Assembly: GCA_944989445.1 (NCBI GenBank)
Contig: CALYLW010001014.1
Span: forward strand, 196,881 to 260,880
DNA length: 64,000 nucleotides
Source of the DNA: Ampullaceana balthica
Lineage: Eukaryota > Mollusca > Gastropoda > Lymnaeidae
Direction of reading: 5' to 3'
The stretch's first letter is position 1; each line of letters starts with the position of its first letter. The notes below the pieces were generated by a model. That model worked only from the letters and a program-made list of their open reading frames with translations. It was not told the origin of the DNA and did no database searches. A program made the position numbers and the translations under genes. Below, piece after piece: positions 10,901 through 21,300 of this stretch.

Positions 10901-13900
10901 AGTAAATTAATTTATTTTATTGTTTGAATATTTAAAGAAAGTTTTCTTCTTCACAATATGTACCAGGTGTTTTGATCATGTACAAAAATGTAAATTGCTG
11001 TGCAAATTATTCTTTTTTTTAAATCCCTTATATTAACTTCCAAATCTTGTCGTCATCTCTCTCTGTCGTCGGGCAGGCGGGCGGACGGAAAAACAAAAGT
11101 CAAAAATGACACACCTCCCGTGATGCCATCGAGCTGAAATTTGGAACATAGAATCATTGTCACCTAACAATGCATCGTATCAAAATTTCAGATCGATGCA
11201 ACGTACCGTAATTAAATTAATGCATTTTTAGTTTATCTATATAAAACTATATGCAGCAGTCGCTATAGTTTACATTTTACGGGTCACTTGACTTCACGCC
11301 AGCCATCGGTGACCACATCTCGTGTTTTAACCAGGTGGAATTCACTCAGGTTCAGGCCGTAAATGTTTGTCGCGTTGGAGCATAATCAATACTGTTCTGT
11401 CTCATATATAAGGGATTTATAGTCAAAAACTTTGTTTATTCCGGCTTGTTTAATTTCTGTGCAAAATATTACTTATCACAAACACATAAGCTATCCTTAT
11501 GAAAATTGCTGCACTGTAACTGTTTTTCAAGTTTTCGTCAGATATCTGTTACTACCTCTATATTTGTTTTCTCCAGGGTTTGAAGGCCATAGTAGCATTT
11601 GATGTTTTAGGACTTGTGATGGGCTGGAGGTTTCTGGATCATGCTGGACATTTGGGAGGAGTTCTTTTTGGCATGTAAGTGAAAGGGCCAAAAACTGCCA
11701 AATAAATATTTATTTGTCTTATCCTATCGATTATATATGTTCCTTGTACTTTTATTCAGAATTTTATTTATGTTGCGTACCATGCTTATCCATTTAAAAT
11801 GTATTTTATTTTATACTTTATGTCGTGTAATTTAACCGTTCTGGCATGTCAGGCTCTGTTACAACAGTGTTTGCTTGTGTAGAGCTGTTGATGGTCGAGT
11901 GATTCTTCTTAGGCTTGCCTCGTTTCCTCCTAGGCCGGATGTGACCTTTGTGCGAATCTCTTGATGTTGTGCTTTCTTTAAGGGAGACATTGGATGTCGT
12001 AGGCACGCGTTGTGAACTGCAGCTTTCTCCTTTTAGGAATTGCCGCTGAAGGTTCTCGGCATGATAGAGAAAGGGGGTATCTGGTGTTTGATGTCCAGAA
12101 TTAGCTTTCCCACGGTTCAACATATTAAGGCTCTCGTCAGGCCGTGGATGCCTATGCCTTTTCAATTGTTTACATGTTGTGGACAGCAGGTACTGTGTCA
12201 TTTTCGCTGTTTTTATTGGCTGGGATAAAACTCTCCGCCAATTGTGTAGTCTTAGGCATAATTTTAAAATCACTACAGAGAGCTGTGGATGCCATGTGGT
12301 ACATGGTTGGCATGAGGTGTCAAGCAGCACTGGCGCCTCTTTCTTCCAGATGGCCTTAGGTGATAGTGGTGTGAGTAGGGCCTTAGGGATCAGGAGTAGA
12401 TTTGTATACTGTGCTTCCTGTTAAATTTCATTTACGTAGTTATACTAGACATCAGTAACTGTGATTACCTTAGCATTCAAATAAACATATGAACTATTCT
12501 CGGCGCCAAGTGTTTCTTGGACGGCGCCGAGAATTGGAGGCAGACGTCAAGAGAATTGGTCATGAATGGAAGATCCTGGAGAAGCTGGACCAGGATAGAG
12601 ATGCCTGGAGGTCTCTCGTAGGTGGCCTATGCCCTTGGAGGAATCGCAGACGCCGACGATGATCGGTGGATTCCCCTCATGGACGAGAAGGCTCAACAAC
12701 AACAAACATATGAACTATAGTCCTCACGACCTGCATTTATTCATTTTTTTTTCATTAGCTGTCAGTTAGGGTGTGTGCAGCAGAAGCATATGCATATTAT
12801 AGATTTTAACAAAACAATTCATAGCCACCACTCGGCTACATTTATATATTGGTATGTTCAATATATATTATTTAATTCTATACTTAACAAAATCGCTTCT
12901 ATTGCGACCGAATGCAACATAGCCCCCTCGCTACTAATGGGACCAAATGCGACATGACGCCCAGCGATGCGCATACATCCCGCGAGAACTTTATAACTTT
13001 GTTACAGTGCAAATAGCTTTCTGCATTTTAAAAAGTAGAAACATTGCAGATTCTTTTGATGAACAGGATGTTTTTGTCATTTACGGTTTAAAAGATTTGT
13101 GGCTGGGAAGTCTGACTCCATTTGGTGAATTTTCATGTGTTTTCAGAAAATTGTTATACCATGGCCTATCAATTTCTTGACTCTTTGATTGCTGCTTCAA
13201 TGTCTAATTATGCAGTTGTAAATAATTCTGACAATGAGGATGAATCAGATGTTGAAATAGATCAAGATGTGTTAGACTTTAATAGTGAACGAGACGTAAA
13301 CGAGAGCGACGAAGAAGACACCGTCACCTTGTCTTGGTTAGACAATTTGACTAGGGTTATGGACAAATTCAAAACTTTTACAGAAATAATGGGTGGAATT
13401 TTTTATCTCACTATTGACAGAAGTCCAATAGACTACTTAAAGCTGTTCATGAACTCAACTATGGTAGAGTTGTTCTTTGCAAGAAACCAACAGATAAGCT
13501 GAACAGCAGCTAATGGCAAGAAATACACCCTGTGGAAAGGTGTTTCTCATGGAGACATTTATAACTTCCTCTATGAAAGCATCATGTTAGGACTCCGCAA
13601 GTTACCAACTACAAAATTTTATTGGTAAGTGGATAACCTGTGGAGGGCCCCTGCAGTTGCGATGAATCACAGCCGATACGAAAAAATTAGACAATATTTT
13701 CACCTTAAAGACATGAGCAGATTCCAGCCAAGATCAGCACAAACTAGGATCCCTTGTATAAAGTGAGGCCACTACTTGATCACATTAGTAATGTAAGCCA
13801 AACAGCATACAAACCTTATCGACAGCATCTGTTGACGAGGCAACGGTTTACTTCTGTGGGCGCATATCCTTCAAACCAACCCCATGTCAAAATATGGTGT

Positions 13901-15166
13901 GAAGGCAAAAGCTGGATATGTCGTCAAATGCCAGGTTTACACTGGAAAGAGCAACACTACATCTGATCATGGACTGGGATATAGTGTTGTAAAGAACATG
14001 GACTGGGATATAGTGTTGTAAAGAACATGGACTGGGATATAGTGTTGTAAAGAACATGGACTGGGATATAGTGTTGTAAAGAACATAATGGCGCCATATC
14101 TGGATTGGTACCATGAGTTTTTTACAGACAATTTTTTTTTCCTCCCCCAAACTCACAGAGGACAGCCTTACAGCTGCGCAATAATAAGTCCTAACAGTAA
14201 AGGCTGGGCACTTCCAAAATCAAAGCAGAAGAGGGGAGTTTACAAATCAAACAGAAAGGCATACTGTTTGCCACACAATGGACTGACTAACAACAGGTGA
14301 ACATCATCTTGAAAAATGCTGACCCCGTGGTTACCACTGTTCAACGTCGGTCAAAAGAAGGAATGGTGGACGTCGAAGCCCCAGGGCCTGTCATGACCTA
14401 CAACTCTGGCACGTTTGGGGTTGATTTGTCAGACCAGCATCATGCCTAATATCCTGTTGGCAGAGCAAGTACAACGTTGTGGAGGTATATGTTTTGATAA
14501 CTTATATGATCAACAGCTTTCTGTTAATGAAAAGTGTCAGACCAAATGATGGACCAGACTCTCCTGCACCAAATCACCTTCTATTTAAAAAGGCTGTTTT
14601 TGAACAGCTTTTGTCTGGAGCTACAAAATCATCTTGTGTTTAGGAAGGCTGTTTAAGACCAGCTTTTGTATGAAGCTACAAAATCCAGGCCACCTGACAC
14701 ACCAAGTATCTCTGGGAGATGTACAACAGCCAGCATATGTTGAGCCCAATGCCAGGATGCAAATGTCGGTGCAACCAATGCTCGATTGATGGCAACAAGA
14801 TGGACAGTGGTAGAACCCAAGAAACAACAGGCTGTCATTTATGCCAGGTCCACCTACACAAGGGCTACTGTTTTTCCAATCTCCACGAGACAATGAAACA
14901 ATAATAAGTGATCGACAATGGGGGTCAGCGCTCAAAGACGATAGATAACAGTGTATCCAAACTACAAAAAAGAAATTCAAGAAAATTGTTGAATTTATTG
15001 TCGACTAAGATTTTTGTTTTTAGACAATGTTTTGAGATTTACTATCGGTTTTTAAATTTTGCTATCCTCTTATTTCAGTTTGTATACAAAGTATGGCAAT
15101 CAACTGATTTGGGCCAAGCGAGAGACTATCATGAAATGGTGGCACAACCTCAGGGGTAAACCATAA
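4921..15166 (+). CDS. PARL: PARL, mitochondrial rhomboid protease (9 coding exons)
   Basis: Presenilin-associated rhomboid-like protease cleaves membrane proteins such as PINK1 and PGAM5 within the inner mitochondrial membrane (family knowledge). Exons 4921-4991, 6185-6410, 7071-7211, 7623-7761, 8132-8281, 9546-9619, 10426-10536, 11577-11674 and 15079-15166 join in one frame with GT-AG borders. The total is 1098 nt, 365 residues, close to the human length of 379. The N-terminus is basic with hydroxylated residues and few acids, as in a matrix-targeting peptide. A hydrophobic segment with [10 protein letters not shown] is at about residue 90. The rhomboid core has [21 protein letters not shown], the nucleophile motif GASGA (Ser268) and DHAGHLGG (catalytic His329). 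The C-terminus ends in [13 protein letters not shown]. No frameshift or missing catalytic residue was found. Intron 8 carries a dead piggyBac element. Confidence 0.95.
5782..6072 (+). mobile_element. tRNA-derived SINE copy 1 (PARL intron 1)
   Basis: The head GGGGACGCGGTGGTCGAGTG carries a Leu/Ser-type A box, and GGTTCGAATCC is a B box. A body of about 190 bp follows. The tail is ATAGAAGGAGCGTCTGTATA then GATAAGATAAGATA. A short direct repeat TAGATTTT lies on both sides. The tail matches the LINE end at about 4540-4575. Confidence 0.9.
6185..6410 (+). CDS. PARL: PARL coding exon 2
   Basis: Acceptor TTTTACAG, donor GTCTGT. Encodes residues 24-99: a basic linker ([13 protein letters not shown]) and the start of the first transmembrane segment, [10 protein letters not shown]. 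It ends in phase 0. Confidence 0.9.
6511..6799 (+). mobile_element. tRNA-derived SINE copy 2 (PARL intron 2)
   Basis: Same family as the SINE at 5782: A box GTGGTCGAGTGG, B box GGTTCGAATCC, and the tail ATAGAAGGAGCGTCTGTATA with GATAAGATAGA. Base differences between the copies show separate insertions. The open frames across it on both strands are incidental. Confidence 0.9.
7071..7211 (+). CDS. PARL: PARL coding exon 3
   Basis: Acceptor TTTTATCCAG, donor GTAAAT. It has 47 codons: [17 protein letters not shown] completes the first membrane segment and a charged linker follows. It is in phase 0 at both ends, so skipping would keep the frame. Confidence 0.92.
7623..7761 (+). CDS. PARL: PARL coding exon 4
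   Basis: Acceptor TTCTCCCTAAG, donor GTAGGT. Encodes [10 protein letters not shown], the hydrophobic [15 protein letters not shown] and [12 protein letters not shown], as in vertebrate PARL. It ends in phase 1; the neighbouring GT at 7764 would break the frame into exon 5. Confidence 0.93.
8132..8281 (+). CDS. PARL: PARL coding exon 5
   Basis: Acceptor TATTACAG, donor GTAATA. Encodes [20 protein letters not shown], then YVLWSF and [15 protein letters not shown], the rhomboid H-x3-N oxyanion helix and the following helix. Phase 1 at both ends. Confidence 0.95.
8289..8345 (+). repeat. Partial duplicate of PARL exon 5 in intron 5
   Basis: TTCATCTGTTTGTGAATATG then TGCCTGCTGTGGTCATT at 8292 resembles exon 5 at 8187 (TTCATCTGTTTGTAAATATG then TATGTGCTTTGGTCATT). 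The copy sits just after the exon 5 donor, is short and diverged, and has no splice sites of its own. Confidence 0.6.
8760..9210 (+). repeat. Degenerate R1-family repeat
   Basis: R1 is my label for a family of about 400-670 bp seen at least six times here. Shared pieces in this copy: GAGCTGAAATTTTG, TATCAGAATTTCAGATCGAT and GGATTTATAGTCAAAAACTT. Its terminal CCCTTATAT has decayed. Confidence 0.6.
9546..9619 (+). CDS. PARL: PARL coding exon 6
   Basis: Acceptor TTATTTCAG, donor GTAAGT. It has 74 nt ([20 protein letters not shown], then SVGA). It ends with Gly-Ala of the catalytic GASG motif, in phase 0 just before the serine codon. Confidence 0.94.
10426..10536 (+). CDS. PARL: PARL coding exon 7 (catalytic Ser)
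   Basis: Acceptor TCTTCTCTTCAAG, donor GTGAGT. The first codon is TCA, the nucleophile Ser268, followed by [15 protein letters not shown]. The exon has 37 codons and is symmetric in phase 0. Confidence 0.95.
11021..11450 (+). repeat. R1-family repeat (PARL intron 7)
   Basis: It begins AAATCCCTTATATTAACTTC and ends near ATATAAGGGATTTATAGTC, so the termini are inverted relative to each other. Inside are a short CTCTCTCT tract, AAATTTCAGATCGATGCAAC and TTAATGCATTTTTAGTTTAT. No coding capacity. Confidence 0.75.
11577..11674 (+). CDS. PARL: PARL coding exon 8 (catalytic His)
   Basis: Acceptor TTTTCTCCAG, donor GTAAGT. Encodes [20 protein letters not shown] and [12 protein letters not shown]; the second His of this motif is the rhomboid general base. 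It ends in phase 2. Confidence 0.95.
11818..12330 (-). other. Unidentified open frame, 170 codons, in PARL intron 8
   Basis: The predicted product is basic and Ser/Thr/Asn-rich with a cluster [11 protein letters not shown] near its C-terminus. I do not recognise it. The cluster recalls tails of retroelement polyproteins, but no catalytic motif is present. It sits inside an intron next to other mobile DNA, so a transposon remnant is likelier than a host gene. Confidence 0.25.
12498..12703 (+). mobile_element. 5'-truncated retroposon with 15-bp target duplication
   Basis: Flanked by an exact duplication AAACATATGAACTAT (12483-12497 and 12704-12718) and ending in CAACAACAACAA, so it is a target-primed retrocopy. 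One frame reads like a LINE C-terminus ([20 protein letters not shown]). The 5' boundary is a foldback with an 11-bp stem (TTCTCGGCGCC with GGCGCCGAGAA). Confidence 0.8.
13040..14900 (+). pseudogene. piggyBac transposase pseudogene (PARL intron 8)
   Basis: A piggyBac transposase would cut and paste its element at TTAA sites with a DDD/RNase-H-like core. Scattered over all three frames are an acidic N-terminus (13120-13330), [14 protein letters not shown] (13585), [19 protein letters not shown] (13660), [10 protein letters not shown] (13755), [16 protein letters not shown] (first catalytic Asp, about 13830), [12 protein letters not shown] (13915), [10 protein letters not shown] (14109), [13 protein letters not shown] (about 14400) and a Cys-rich end ([13 protein letters not shown], about 14835). 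Several stops and frameshifts and an internal 29-bp expansion make it nonfunctional. TTAA-flanked ends were not fixed. It could not be domesticated in this state. Confidence 0.85.
13969..14085. repeat. Four tandem copies of a 29-bp unit
   Basis: The unit ATGGACTGGGATATAGTGTT+GTAAAGAAC repeats at 13969, 13998, 14027 and 14056 with almost no change. It arose inside the piggyBac transposase sequence (the GLGYSVVKN motif), so the expansion followed or accompanied loss of coding function. Confidence 0.92.
15079..15166 (+). CDS. PARL: PARL coding exon 9 and stop
   Basis: Acceptor CTTATTTCAG; completes an Ile codon, then [20 protein letters not shown] and a short basic tail to TAA at 15164-15166. 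Confidence 0.94.
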
Positions 15167-15220
15167 AAAGATGAATCTCATTATAATTATAGTATAGCCA
15201 TGCAATGAACCAAATGTTTG

Positions 15221-15380
15221 AATAAAATGACAATAAAATCGTATGTGCCATTTTAATTGTATGAAATGAAAGCAAAATCTTAAATTATTTGTGAATGAGA
15301 TTAATGAGAATGAAGAATGTGTGCATGAAGGGAAAAAATGAAATATGATGGGTTCCCCCCCTTTTTTTTTCCTAAATAAA
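15221..15380 (+). terminator. PARL: PARL polyadenylation signals (candidates)
   Basis: AATAAA occurs at 15221-15226, 15232-15237 and 15375-15380, 55 to 210 bp after the stop codon. Which one is used cannot be told from sequence alone. Confidence 0.55.
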
Positions 15381-16267
15381 GCTTATAAGTTGTATTTGAA
15401 GAGAATAAAAGAAAGTTTACTTGGCTCTAACTTTAAAGAAGGCTATACTATTACAGACATGTATAAAAAATTAAATGCTTTCATTAAGTCAAGAGTCAAA
15501 CTTGCTTTAATTTTTCTATAAAAAATCAAATCTAAAGTTATTCCTTATCAGGCTTAATAATCATAACATTAGAGTGACATTAAAGTGAAACTAATTTGAT
15601 AATAAAATTTTATGAATTTAAATTAAACAATGTCTGACGTGTGTTTTTTGGATTGTGATTTAACTGGTTATCTTACTTCAACTTGATGTTGTTTTGAAAA
15701 TTAAAGAAAAAGTTGAGCACAATTCAAAAAAAAATGCTGAAGAGCTCAATGGAAATTCAGTTAACAAATAAGAACAGACATCACAGCAGTCTATATACAC
15801 TGTATATGTAAAATTTTGTGTCTTTTCACTACACTAATTTTTTTGCATATAAAATTTGCTATTGTGTGTATAACTTTTGCTATTAGATCATATAATAGTA
15901 ATGAAGGTGTGAGGCTGCAATCAATCTTTGTAAAAGTAAAGCATTTAAACTGTAAATACAAAAAACATTTTTCCTCTGCTGACAACTTACAATTACAAGT
16001 GTGAGAAACAAGTGTAGTTCAAGTAGACATCAACCATCTTATTATACTTATTGTCAGATTTTTTGCACCCTTAAACTCCAATGATTTATCCTGACTATTT
16101 GAAGAATGAAACTTATTTTTTAAAATTCAATCACACAAGGTTGTTTTACAAAATTACAATGGATAATATTGTAATTTTTTGTTAGTTTTGGTTTCAATAT
16201 GTGCTTTAATCTTTATAGTAAATTATAGTAGGTGCCTTCTATTAGCACATCTCTAAATATTAATATA
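15381..16267. other. Intergenic, PARL-TPT1 side 1
   Basis: AT-rich with no exon-like coding signal. The short open frames on both strands lack splice borders or recognisable protein. Confidence 0.5.
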
Positions 16268-16768
16268 CAGTCGGACCTCTCTAAGTCGAACACAAAGGAA
16301 CCAGAAATAAAATTTGACTTGCGGAGTTTTTGAGATAGGAAATAAACAAAAATGGGGTGGGGGTTAACACTTTACTCCTTCCACAGTGGGATGGGGGGAA
16401 GTAAGATTTTTCTTTTTAAAAGAGTCGCAGCAAAGGCACGCGGATTAGTTACCTTTTTCTTGTCTTGGTCATTTTGGTCTCAAAATTATAGACGTCCTTG
16501 CAAGAGTCGCTTAATCCCTTGTGGAACGCATTAAGATAAGAATTTGCGTCCGTTTACATGGCTCTAGGGAACACATGTTCTGAAATGTCGCCCCAGAATA
16601 ATAAACAAAACGCCTTGAAATATTCGACTTAGAGGTTGGAAGAAAAACAAATTTTGAGTTAAGATCTAAAATACATTGGTCTTATGGAATTTTTGCTGGG
16701 AGCAAACAATTATTTCGATATAGGGAGGTTTTCAACCAAGAGAAGGTAGACTTAGCGAGGTCCCACTG
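16268..16768. mobile_element. pogo/Tigger-like MITE, 501 bp
   Basis: Begins CAGTCGGACCTCTCTAAGTC and ends GACTTAGCGAGGTCCCACTG, imperfect inverted repeats flanked by TA on both sides (16266-16267 and 16769-16770). TA duplication and CAGT termini fit the Tc1/mariner-pogo group. No transposase. Confidence 0.8.
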
Positions 16769-17412
16769 TACTAAATAATGATTATCAAAAATCTGACTGC
16801 CAATAGCTGGTGGAGTTAAAGTTTTATAAATTAGTTAAATTATCAAAAAAATTTAAATAATGTACCACTATCTGACTCACTACTACTACTGGTTACTCAA
16901 CTAACCCTTCTAGTTCCAGCCATCTGTAATTAAGAAAGATTTACTGTTTTAAACTGACTCAGTATGTATAGTATAGTAGCTGTTGAAGAAAAAAAAATCG
17001 AACCCTTCTAATTCTCAAAAACACCAATAATGCAGAGACAATGGGACTTCCTACCTCCTAGTATTTATATATATATATTTTTAATATTTAAAACTGTTTG
17101 CCAAGATCACTGTTATAAATTTAATGACATTATGTATGATAAGAACTGTAGCCTCTTAAAACTTGTATCTAATTTGAAATAATAATGAACGATCTTGTAA
17201 GAAGATTGTTTAAATTTCATTCCTGGATGAAAAACTTTTATTGTGGAAACACTATACTTATACACAGAAGCAAAGTTGTGTTTTACATTTCTTAATGTGT
17301 GTTGGTTCATTGGAGGATCTTTCGGGGTTCCATTTTATACAGTTGATTAGGATCATCTATGACAAATGTCTTTATTGTTCAATAAATTTACGGATTACAC
17401 AGTAGAAATATA

Positions 17413-17757
17413 GGGGCCGTCCATAAATGATGTCATGCACCTTGTAGGGAGGGTTTGAGAAATACCTTGGGGGAGGGTTTGAGAAATATGAAGTCAGATC
17501 AAAAACTTTAAATAAAAGCTCCAATTAAAAATTCAAAGTGGCTTCACATGTGTTCAATATTATGGTGCAGCCTGACACTAAATACATACTTAAATGAACA
17601 TGCTAATTTTCAATTAGAAAATATGGCTTGGGGGGTGTCAAAGCTTTGTGACTTAATATAGGAAAATGGGGAGGGGTCTAAGTTTTTTTGACAAAGTGTA
17701 AAAAGGAAGGGGGTAAAAATCAGCCAAAATAGTGTGATGTTATTTATGGATGGCCCC
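17413..17757. mobile_element. GGGGCC-family MITE
   Basis: Left end GGGGCCGTCCATAAATGATG, right end TGTTATTTATGGATGGCCCC, flanked by ATA on both sides. Related copies lie at 31926, 34035, 35031, 38998, 52009 and 63259. Superfamily not assigned. It lies between the convergent 3' ends of PARL and TPT1. Confidence 0.8.
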
Positions 17758-17868
17758 ATAATGTAATTTTAACCAAACTATAATTACTTCAAAATAACAG
17801 GAAAGCATTGAATAAATCTTTTAAACGATTAATAGAAATGAAGAACCAAAAGGCATGACTTGTATGTA

Positions 17869-17874
17869 TTTATT
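17869..17874 (-). terminator. TPT1: TPT1 polyadenylation signal (candidate)
   Basis: TTTATT on the plus strand is AATAAA in the TPT1 direction, about 515 bp after the stop codon, which fits usual TCTP 3'UTR lengths. Another AATAAA on this strand near 18118-18124 could be a nearer alternative. Confidence 0.5.
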
Positions 17875-18387
17875 ATATATTTCTTTTCAGTTTCACAAAC
17901 ATACATCAAACATTCTTTTAACAAACAAAATTGTACATAATTTGTACAATTCCCAGCCATGTGATGGGTCCATTGCTTGGTCTAATAAAATTGTCACATG
18001 TATATAAGTAGGAGCAAATTGACTTTCAAAATTACTAATTTGGTAAATATGTCAAAGCTCGTAGTATAGTCCTTATTACTCAAAATGAACATCTTGATAT
18101 CAAACCTTTAAATACTTTTATTTATTTTAATGCCTATCAGAAAAAATAATCTAGCCAATATTATCTATCTGATTGGCGTTACTAACATCTACTTTTTTCT
18201 TTTACATAAAATTGAATGAAATTGTGTAAATTTTTCCAAACATGTAAGATTGAGCCTCCAAAGAATTAAATAAATTAAGAGACTGCAGAGGATGAATAAA
18301 TAATAGTGGGCTGTATTATTAGTTTCAACTCTTCTATGAGATTGGTAGGTGGAAGAAACTGTGTCCAAGATGGTAGGAAGATGATCT

Positions 18388-18390
18388 TTA
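18388..18390 (-). CDS. TPT1: TPT1 exon 6: stop codon, followed by 3'UTR
   Basis: A strong acceptor (CTTTTTTTCTTTTCCAG, minus strand) at 18391 is followed at once by TAA, in frame with exon 5. The exon then continues as 3'UTR towards the signal near 17869. TCTP genes in other animals also have a last exon that is nearly all 3'UTR. Confidence 0.72.
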   Translation of the reverse strand, partial: 

Positions 18391-21300
18391 CTGGAAAAGA
18401 AAAAAAGAATATTCATATTAACAGCCTCTGAAATAAAACTTTTTCTTATGTAAATACCTGGAGCAGGGGGTTATAATAACAAATGTACAATAATTAGAAA
18501 AGTACCTTGAAAACTTTTTACATAACTTTTAATTAAAAAGAATTAATTATCTCTGCCACAAAAAGTTTTTAAAAAGTAGTTATAAAAAAACAAGTGTGGC
18601 TAGATATAAAATTCCCATGAAACTTATTGTTCATGCTCCAGCCTTGCATTGTGTACCACCACTTGCTGCCAATAATCCTTAGCTAAAAGATATGGCTATT
18701 AGTGTGGTGGACCAACTAAGAAAGGCAGAGCTTAAACTACTTCCTAATACTAATATCCTGGAAATAAAATGTTGCAGAACATTGCCAAGCCATGTAAGAA
18801 CAAAATAATTTTAATGCATTTATCAACTAAAATGCGTTTTTTTTTAAATTTTGATAATGCCAATGGACATCTCTAGCAATACTTATGCTAATTTAATTGA
18901 TGAGGGCATTAGCCGAAACGTCTACTTGTGTACAAGTCTTAATAAAGCTTTCACTTATTGCTTTGATCACACAATTTGTTTTTGTATTTTGTATTTCATA
19001 ATAAAGCTTTATCGCAGTCCTCTTATGAATTATTACTTAAGTGATAGAGAGGCGTTATGAGGCTAGAGAAATTGATTTTGTATTTGATAAGCAGTGACAT
19101 TAGCATCATTATTTCTAGTCTATCCAAGAGGGCAGAAACTGATAGCGGGCTGTAGGTAATTGGTCTTAATACTCTTAAGAGCAGAACCGGCCCTGTGAGA
19201 TCTGGACCGGTTAAAGGTGACATAAATACATACCAGGAGTTCATATTTGTGTGTCAAATTTTAACGAAACACCCATTAAATTAAATACTGGTGAGTTGAT
19301 GATAAAGAAATATGGCACATTAAAAGATATTTTTAAAATTCCACATTCTGGGTCTGGCCAGGCATTGCATATGAGAGCATACACTTGCGCTGTGCTATCA
19401 AAGTGACTTCATGTCACCAGGGAATGGTGGGAAGCGACATTTAACAAATTTTGTTACATTGTTAGGATTCTGGGAGCTTAAGGAAAGATAGCTCACTAAC
19501 GGACAAACAAACTTAATTATGGTCTATGTCACTAAAAATTAAAAACTCGTTTTGAATTGTAAATTTGTGTTTTCTTACATAAAGCAAAGATGCCTTAGGT
19601 CAGTGCTTCTCAAACTTTTTTAGTATGGCGGACCGGCAGGAATATTTTCCATTGCACCAGAGACCGGTGCACTATGTTCCATGCACTGACAATTATTTCT
19701 GTCCTTTTTTGATAACTTCTGCGGACCGGCGGCGGATGGCCCACGGACCGGCGCCGGTCCGTGGACCACCACTTTGAGAAGCACTGCCTTAGGCCATAAC
19801 CATGGCTTTTTTTTATTTTAAATTTCATATATTTTCAATAACATGTAATCCTAACGTCAAACTTATCCTTATTCTTTTTTAAATGCCAGTTTAGAGCTTG
19901 AAAATTGATGAAATGCACCCTTAAAGTAAAGTGCTAAAGATGAACATCTAATGGGATTTATAAAAATCTAATATAAATGCTAAACAATAGGGGTCTACCG
20001 ATATGCATTTTTGTCGATACCGATATTAACTATTTTTTTGTTGACGATATGAGTTTTTGTTAGGACAAAAACCAGCGATCGTATTTGATGACGTCATTCT
20101 TAAATTTATCACTCGTAATTATTTATCTTTCATATTAGGGGACTACCGATATGCATTATTGCCGATATTACCGATATATTTTTCCGATATGAGAGCCGAT
20201 ATGAGTATTTGTTAGGACAAAAACCAGCGATCTTATTTGATGACGTTAATCTTAAATTTATCACTCGTAATTATTTATATTTTATAATTTAGGGGTCTAC
20301 CGATATGCATTTTTGCCGATATTACCGATATTTTTTTCCGATGAGTATATGTTAGGACAAAAAACAAACGAACAGCGGTCATATTTGATGACGTCATTCT
20401 TAAATTTATCACTCATAATTATTTATATTTTATAATTTAGGGGTCTACACTCTACCGATATCCAGTTATGCCGATATTACCGATTTATTTATTTATTTTC
20501 CGAAACGAAGTTTCTGATGCGTTAACAAGTTCCAGATCATGACCTACATAGGTGTCATGACAAAACGAACCGTCCTTTATGAAAATGTACAAGCAAAATT
20601 AGGTACTCCTTTTGAAACTTTAACTTTTGACTCATAATTATTTTAATTCTAACCAATAGTTAAATGGCTTTTGCACACGGCCACCTTTTATGAATGAAAC
20701 AATGAGAACAAAGCAATAGTAATAGAGTGAAATGAGGTTGAAGGATGAATGGTTGCCCATGACAACAAGTCTGCACACGGTACATTTTGTTATTCCATAC
20801 GAAACTAAATGTTTTAGACATCTGCGATTCTGCGTGCATCTTTGCTATTAGAACAATTACGTGAACATAATGTTTACATGTTATCCATTTATTAGAGCAA
20901 TTACGGTAAACTTGGCATCGGCACTATTTACACAGTATTTCCGAGCATACGAAAATCGACCGATACCTAAAAAATATCATAGCACTTGGCACACTGTATC
21001 GTGGCTGTAGATATTAATACTAGGACTCTTTTGGCTATTTAAATACCGGTATCGGGATCGATATATTAATTTGTTGAGATATTGTGAATGTAAATGTTAC
21101 ATGCTACCGATACCGATATTGCAGATATCCTGATATCGGTATCGATATATCGGTAGACCCCTACTAAATAAGTCCTACACTGTGGGTTCAAATTGCACCA
21201 CACAAAAGAATAGAACCTGCCAAGCACTTGCCTGAAAATGATTCTGAACTGCAGAATTCAACTCACCCCATAGAGGTGGATGGATAGACAACCTTCTAAT

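Noticed and set aside
12880..14990. Exact piggyBac ends flanked by TTAA
   Set aside because: TTAA occurs in several places in this AT-rich intron and I could not match inverted termini, so no borders are given.
18189..18416. Minus-strand frame of 75 codons with a hydrophobic end
   Set aside because: It overlaps the TPT1 3'UTR and its acceptor polypyrimidine tract; best explained as UTR.
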